Both the position numbers and the translations under genes were made by a program. A stretch of 12,031 nucleotides of DNA from positions 1 to 12,031 of the forward strand of contig JAHISI010000052.1 in NCBI GenBank assembly GCA_018818345.1, in the 5' to 3' direction. This stretch comes from Patescibacteria group bacterium (GTDB lineage: Bacteria; Patescibacteriota; Dojkabacteria; SC72). A model generated the notes under the pieces. The model had not been told where the DNA came from. It was given only the letters and a program-made list of their open reading frames with translations, and did not search any database. Below, piece after piece: positions 11,353 to 12,031 of this stretch; position 1 is the first letter of the stretch, and each line of letters starts with the position of its first letter.

Positions 11353-12031
11353 ATGAAAACATTCGTTATAGCTAATCAAAAAGGAGGAGTTGGTAAAACA
11401 ACAACAGCCATGAATCTTGGTGCAAGTCTTGCTCTCAAGAAGAAGAAAGTCCTTCTCATAGACCTCGATCCACAAGCAAACCTTTCATCTGGTTTGGGAT
11501 TTACACAGCAATTTGATAAAACAAATTGGACCTCTACGGATGAACCACCATACAAGAATATATATGATGTATTAGTAAATAAGACTCCAATATCCACTGT
11601 ATTTGTTTCAACCTCTACCCCTAACCTCTTCCTAATTCCTTCACACCTAAGCCTTGCTGGTGCAGAGATAGAAATGGTAAACATGCTATCAAGAGAAACA
11701 TTGCTTAAGAAAGCGCTCTCAACACTAGTCGATGATTTCGATTACGTTATCATTGACTGTCCTCCTTCACTCGGATTACTCACAATTAATGCATTAAGTG
11801 CATGTGACAAGCTTCTCATCCCCATACAGTGTGAATACTTCGCTCTAGAGGGCCTAGGATTGCTCTTAGAGACAACAAAGCTCATAAAAGGTATAAACCC
11901 TAATCTCACAATTGGAGGCGTCATATTGACCATGTACGACAGTAGAACCAAACTCTCCGAGAGTGTAGTTAACGATGTATTAAGTTTCTTTAAAGATACA
12001 GCCTTTAAATCCATAGTACCTCGAAATGTTA
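11353..12031 (+). CDS. parA: ParA/Soj-type chromosome-partitioning ATPase, 3'-truncated
   Basis: ParA ATPases bind DNA non-specifically as ATP dimers and, with ParB, move replication origins apart. The visible 226 residues contain the deviant Walker A KGGVGKTT (10-17) with signature Lys10 and P-loop Lys15, the A' strand [17 protein letters not shown] (33-49), Walker [14 protein letters not shown], and the [14 protein letters not shown] block. The frame remains open to the window end, so the last few dozen residues are missing. The ATG at 11353 lies directly before the conserved [16 protein letters not shown] start and has only a weak purine-rich AGAAG upstream. parB, which usually follows, would lie outside the window. 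Plasmid-type ParA cannot be excluded by sequence alone, but the lepB and tRNA neighbours favour the chromosome. Confidence 0.95.
   Translation, partial: MKTFVIANQKGGVGKTTTAMNLGASLALKKKKVLLIDLDPQANLSSGLGFTQQFDKTNWTSTDEPPYKNIYDVLVNKTPISTVFVSTSTPNLFLIPSHLSLAGAEIEMVNMLSRETLLKKALSTLVDDFDYVIIDCPPSLGLLTINALSACDKLLIPIQCEYFALEGLGLLLETTKLIKGINPNLTIGGVILTMYDSRTKLSESVVNDVLSFFKDTAFKSIVPRNV

Noticed and set aside
11376..12014. Minus-strand frames opposite parA
   Set aside because: The plus strand encodes a full set of ParA motifs; the antisense frames have no recognisable features.
1..12031. CRISPR array, insertion sequence, integrase, attachment site or prophage
   Set aside because: No regularly spaced repeats, transposase or integrase motifs, or tRNA-end duplications were found by eye next to any of the five tRNAs.

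Overview
The window is a gene-dense, AT-rich bacterial segment with tiny or zero intergenic gaps, five solitary tRNA genes and a mix of housekeeping and unrecognised genes. Standard code 11 fits: no gene needs TGA as a sense codon. The reduced spacing, the near absence of Shine-Dalgarno sites, YibE/F, YtxH, GatBC and many orphan proteins suggest a small-genome lineage such as the Patescibacteria (CPR). That placement is an inference, because no rRNA is present.

Layout. 1-1709: the 3' end of an M23-type peptidase gene, stop-to-stop with a minus-strand gene for an unusual protein that joins a degenerate HD-GYP domain, one membrane segment and an extracytoplasmic CAP domain. 1793-2905: a divergent gene for a TIM-barrel-like protein with a glycosidase-like DxE motif. 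2912-4239 (minus): tRNA-Lys, an orphan 171-aa protein and rnhB. 4257-4871 (plus): a 34-aa membrane microprotein whose start is 17 bp from that of rnhB, a YtxH-like protein and a clear intrinsic terminator. 4890-5639: tRNA-Gly, a nested bidirectional terminator, an orphan 123-aa minus-strand gene and tRNA-Thr. 5660-8994 (plus): a Fic-fold protein with a broken active-site motif and a C-terminal winged helix, gatB, gatC and a GNAT acetyltransferase. 8987-10036 (minus): a YibE/F membrane protein. 10110-12031 (plus): tRNA-Leu, a small zinc-ribbon-like protein, tRNA-Glu, lepB, and parA, which is cut by the window end.

How it works together. RnhB (RNA-DNA hybrid repair), GatBC (two subunits of the Gln/Asn-tRNA amidotransferase), LepB (signal peptidase) and ParA (chromosome segregation) are core functions. 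The left flank (M23, HD-CAP, TIM barrel) looks envelope-related, but no pathway can be assigned.

Expression signals are unusually readable. Most tRNAs have sigma70-like promoters with 17-bp spacers. Several protein genes have a -10-like hexamer 5-6 bp upstream of the ATG and no Shine-Dalgarno site, suggesting leaderless mRNAs. The most interesting items are the HD-GYP/CAP fusion, the pseudo-Fic/winged-helix protein, the leaderless architecture with the rnhB/microprotein divergent pair, and palindromes over the lepB promoter and upstream of the 171-aa gene. I see no CRISPR array, insertion sequence or integrase, and no stretch over 300 bases lacks a gene.
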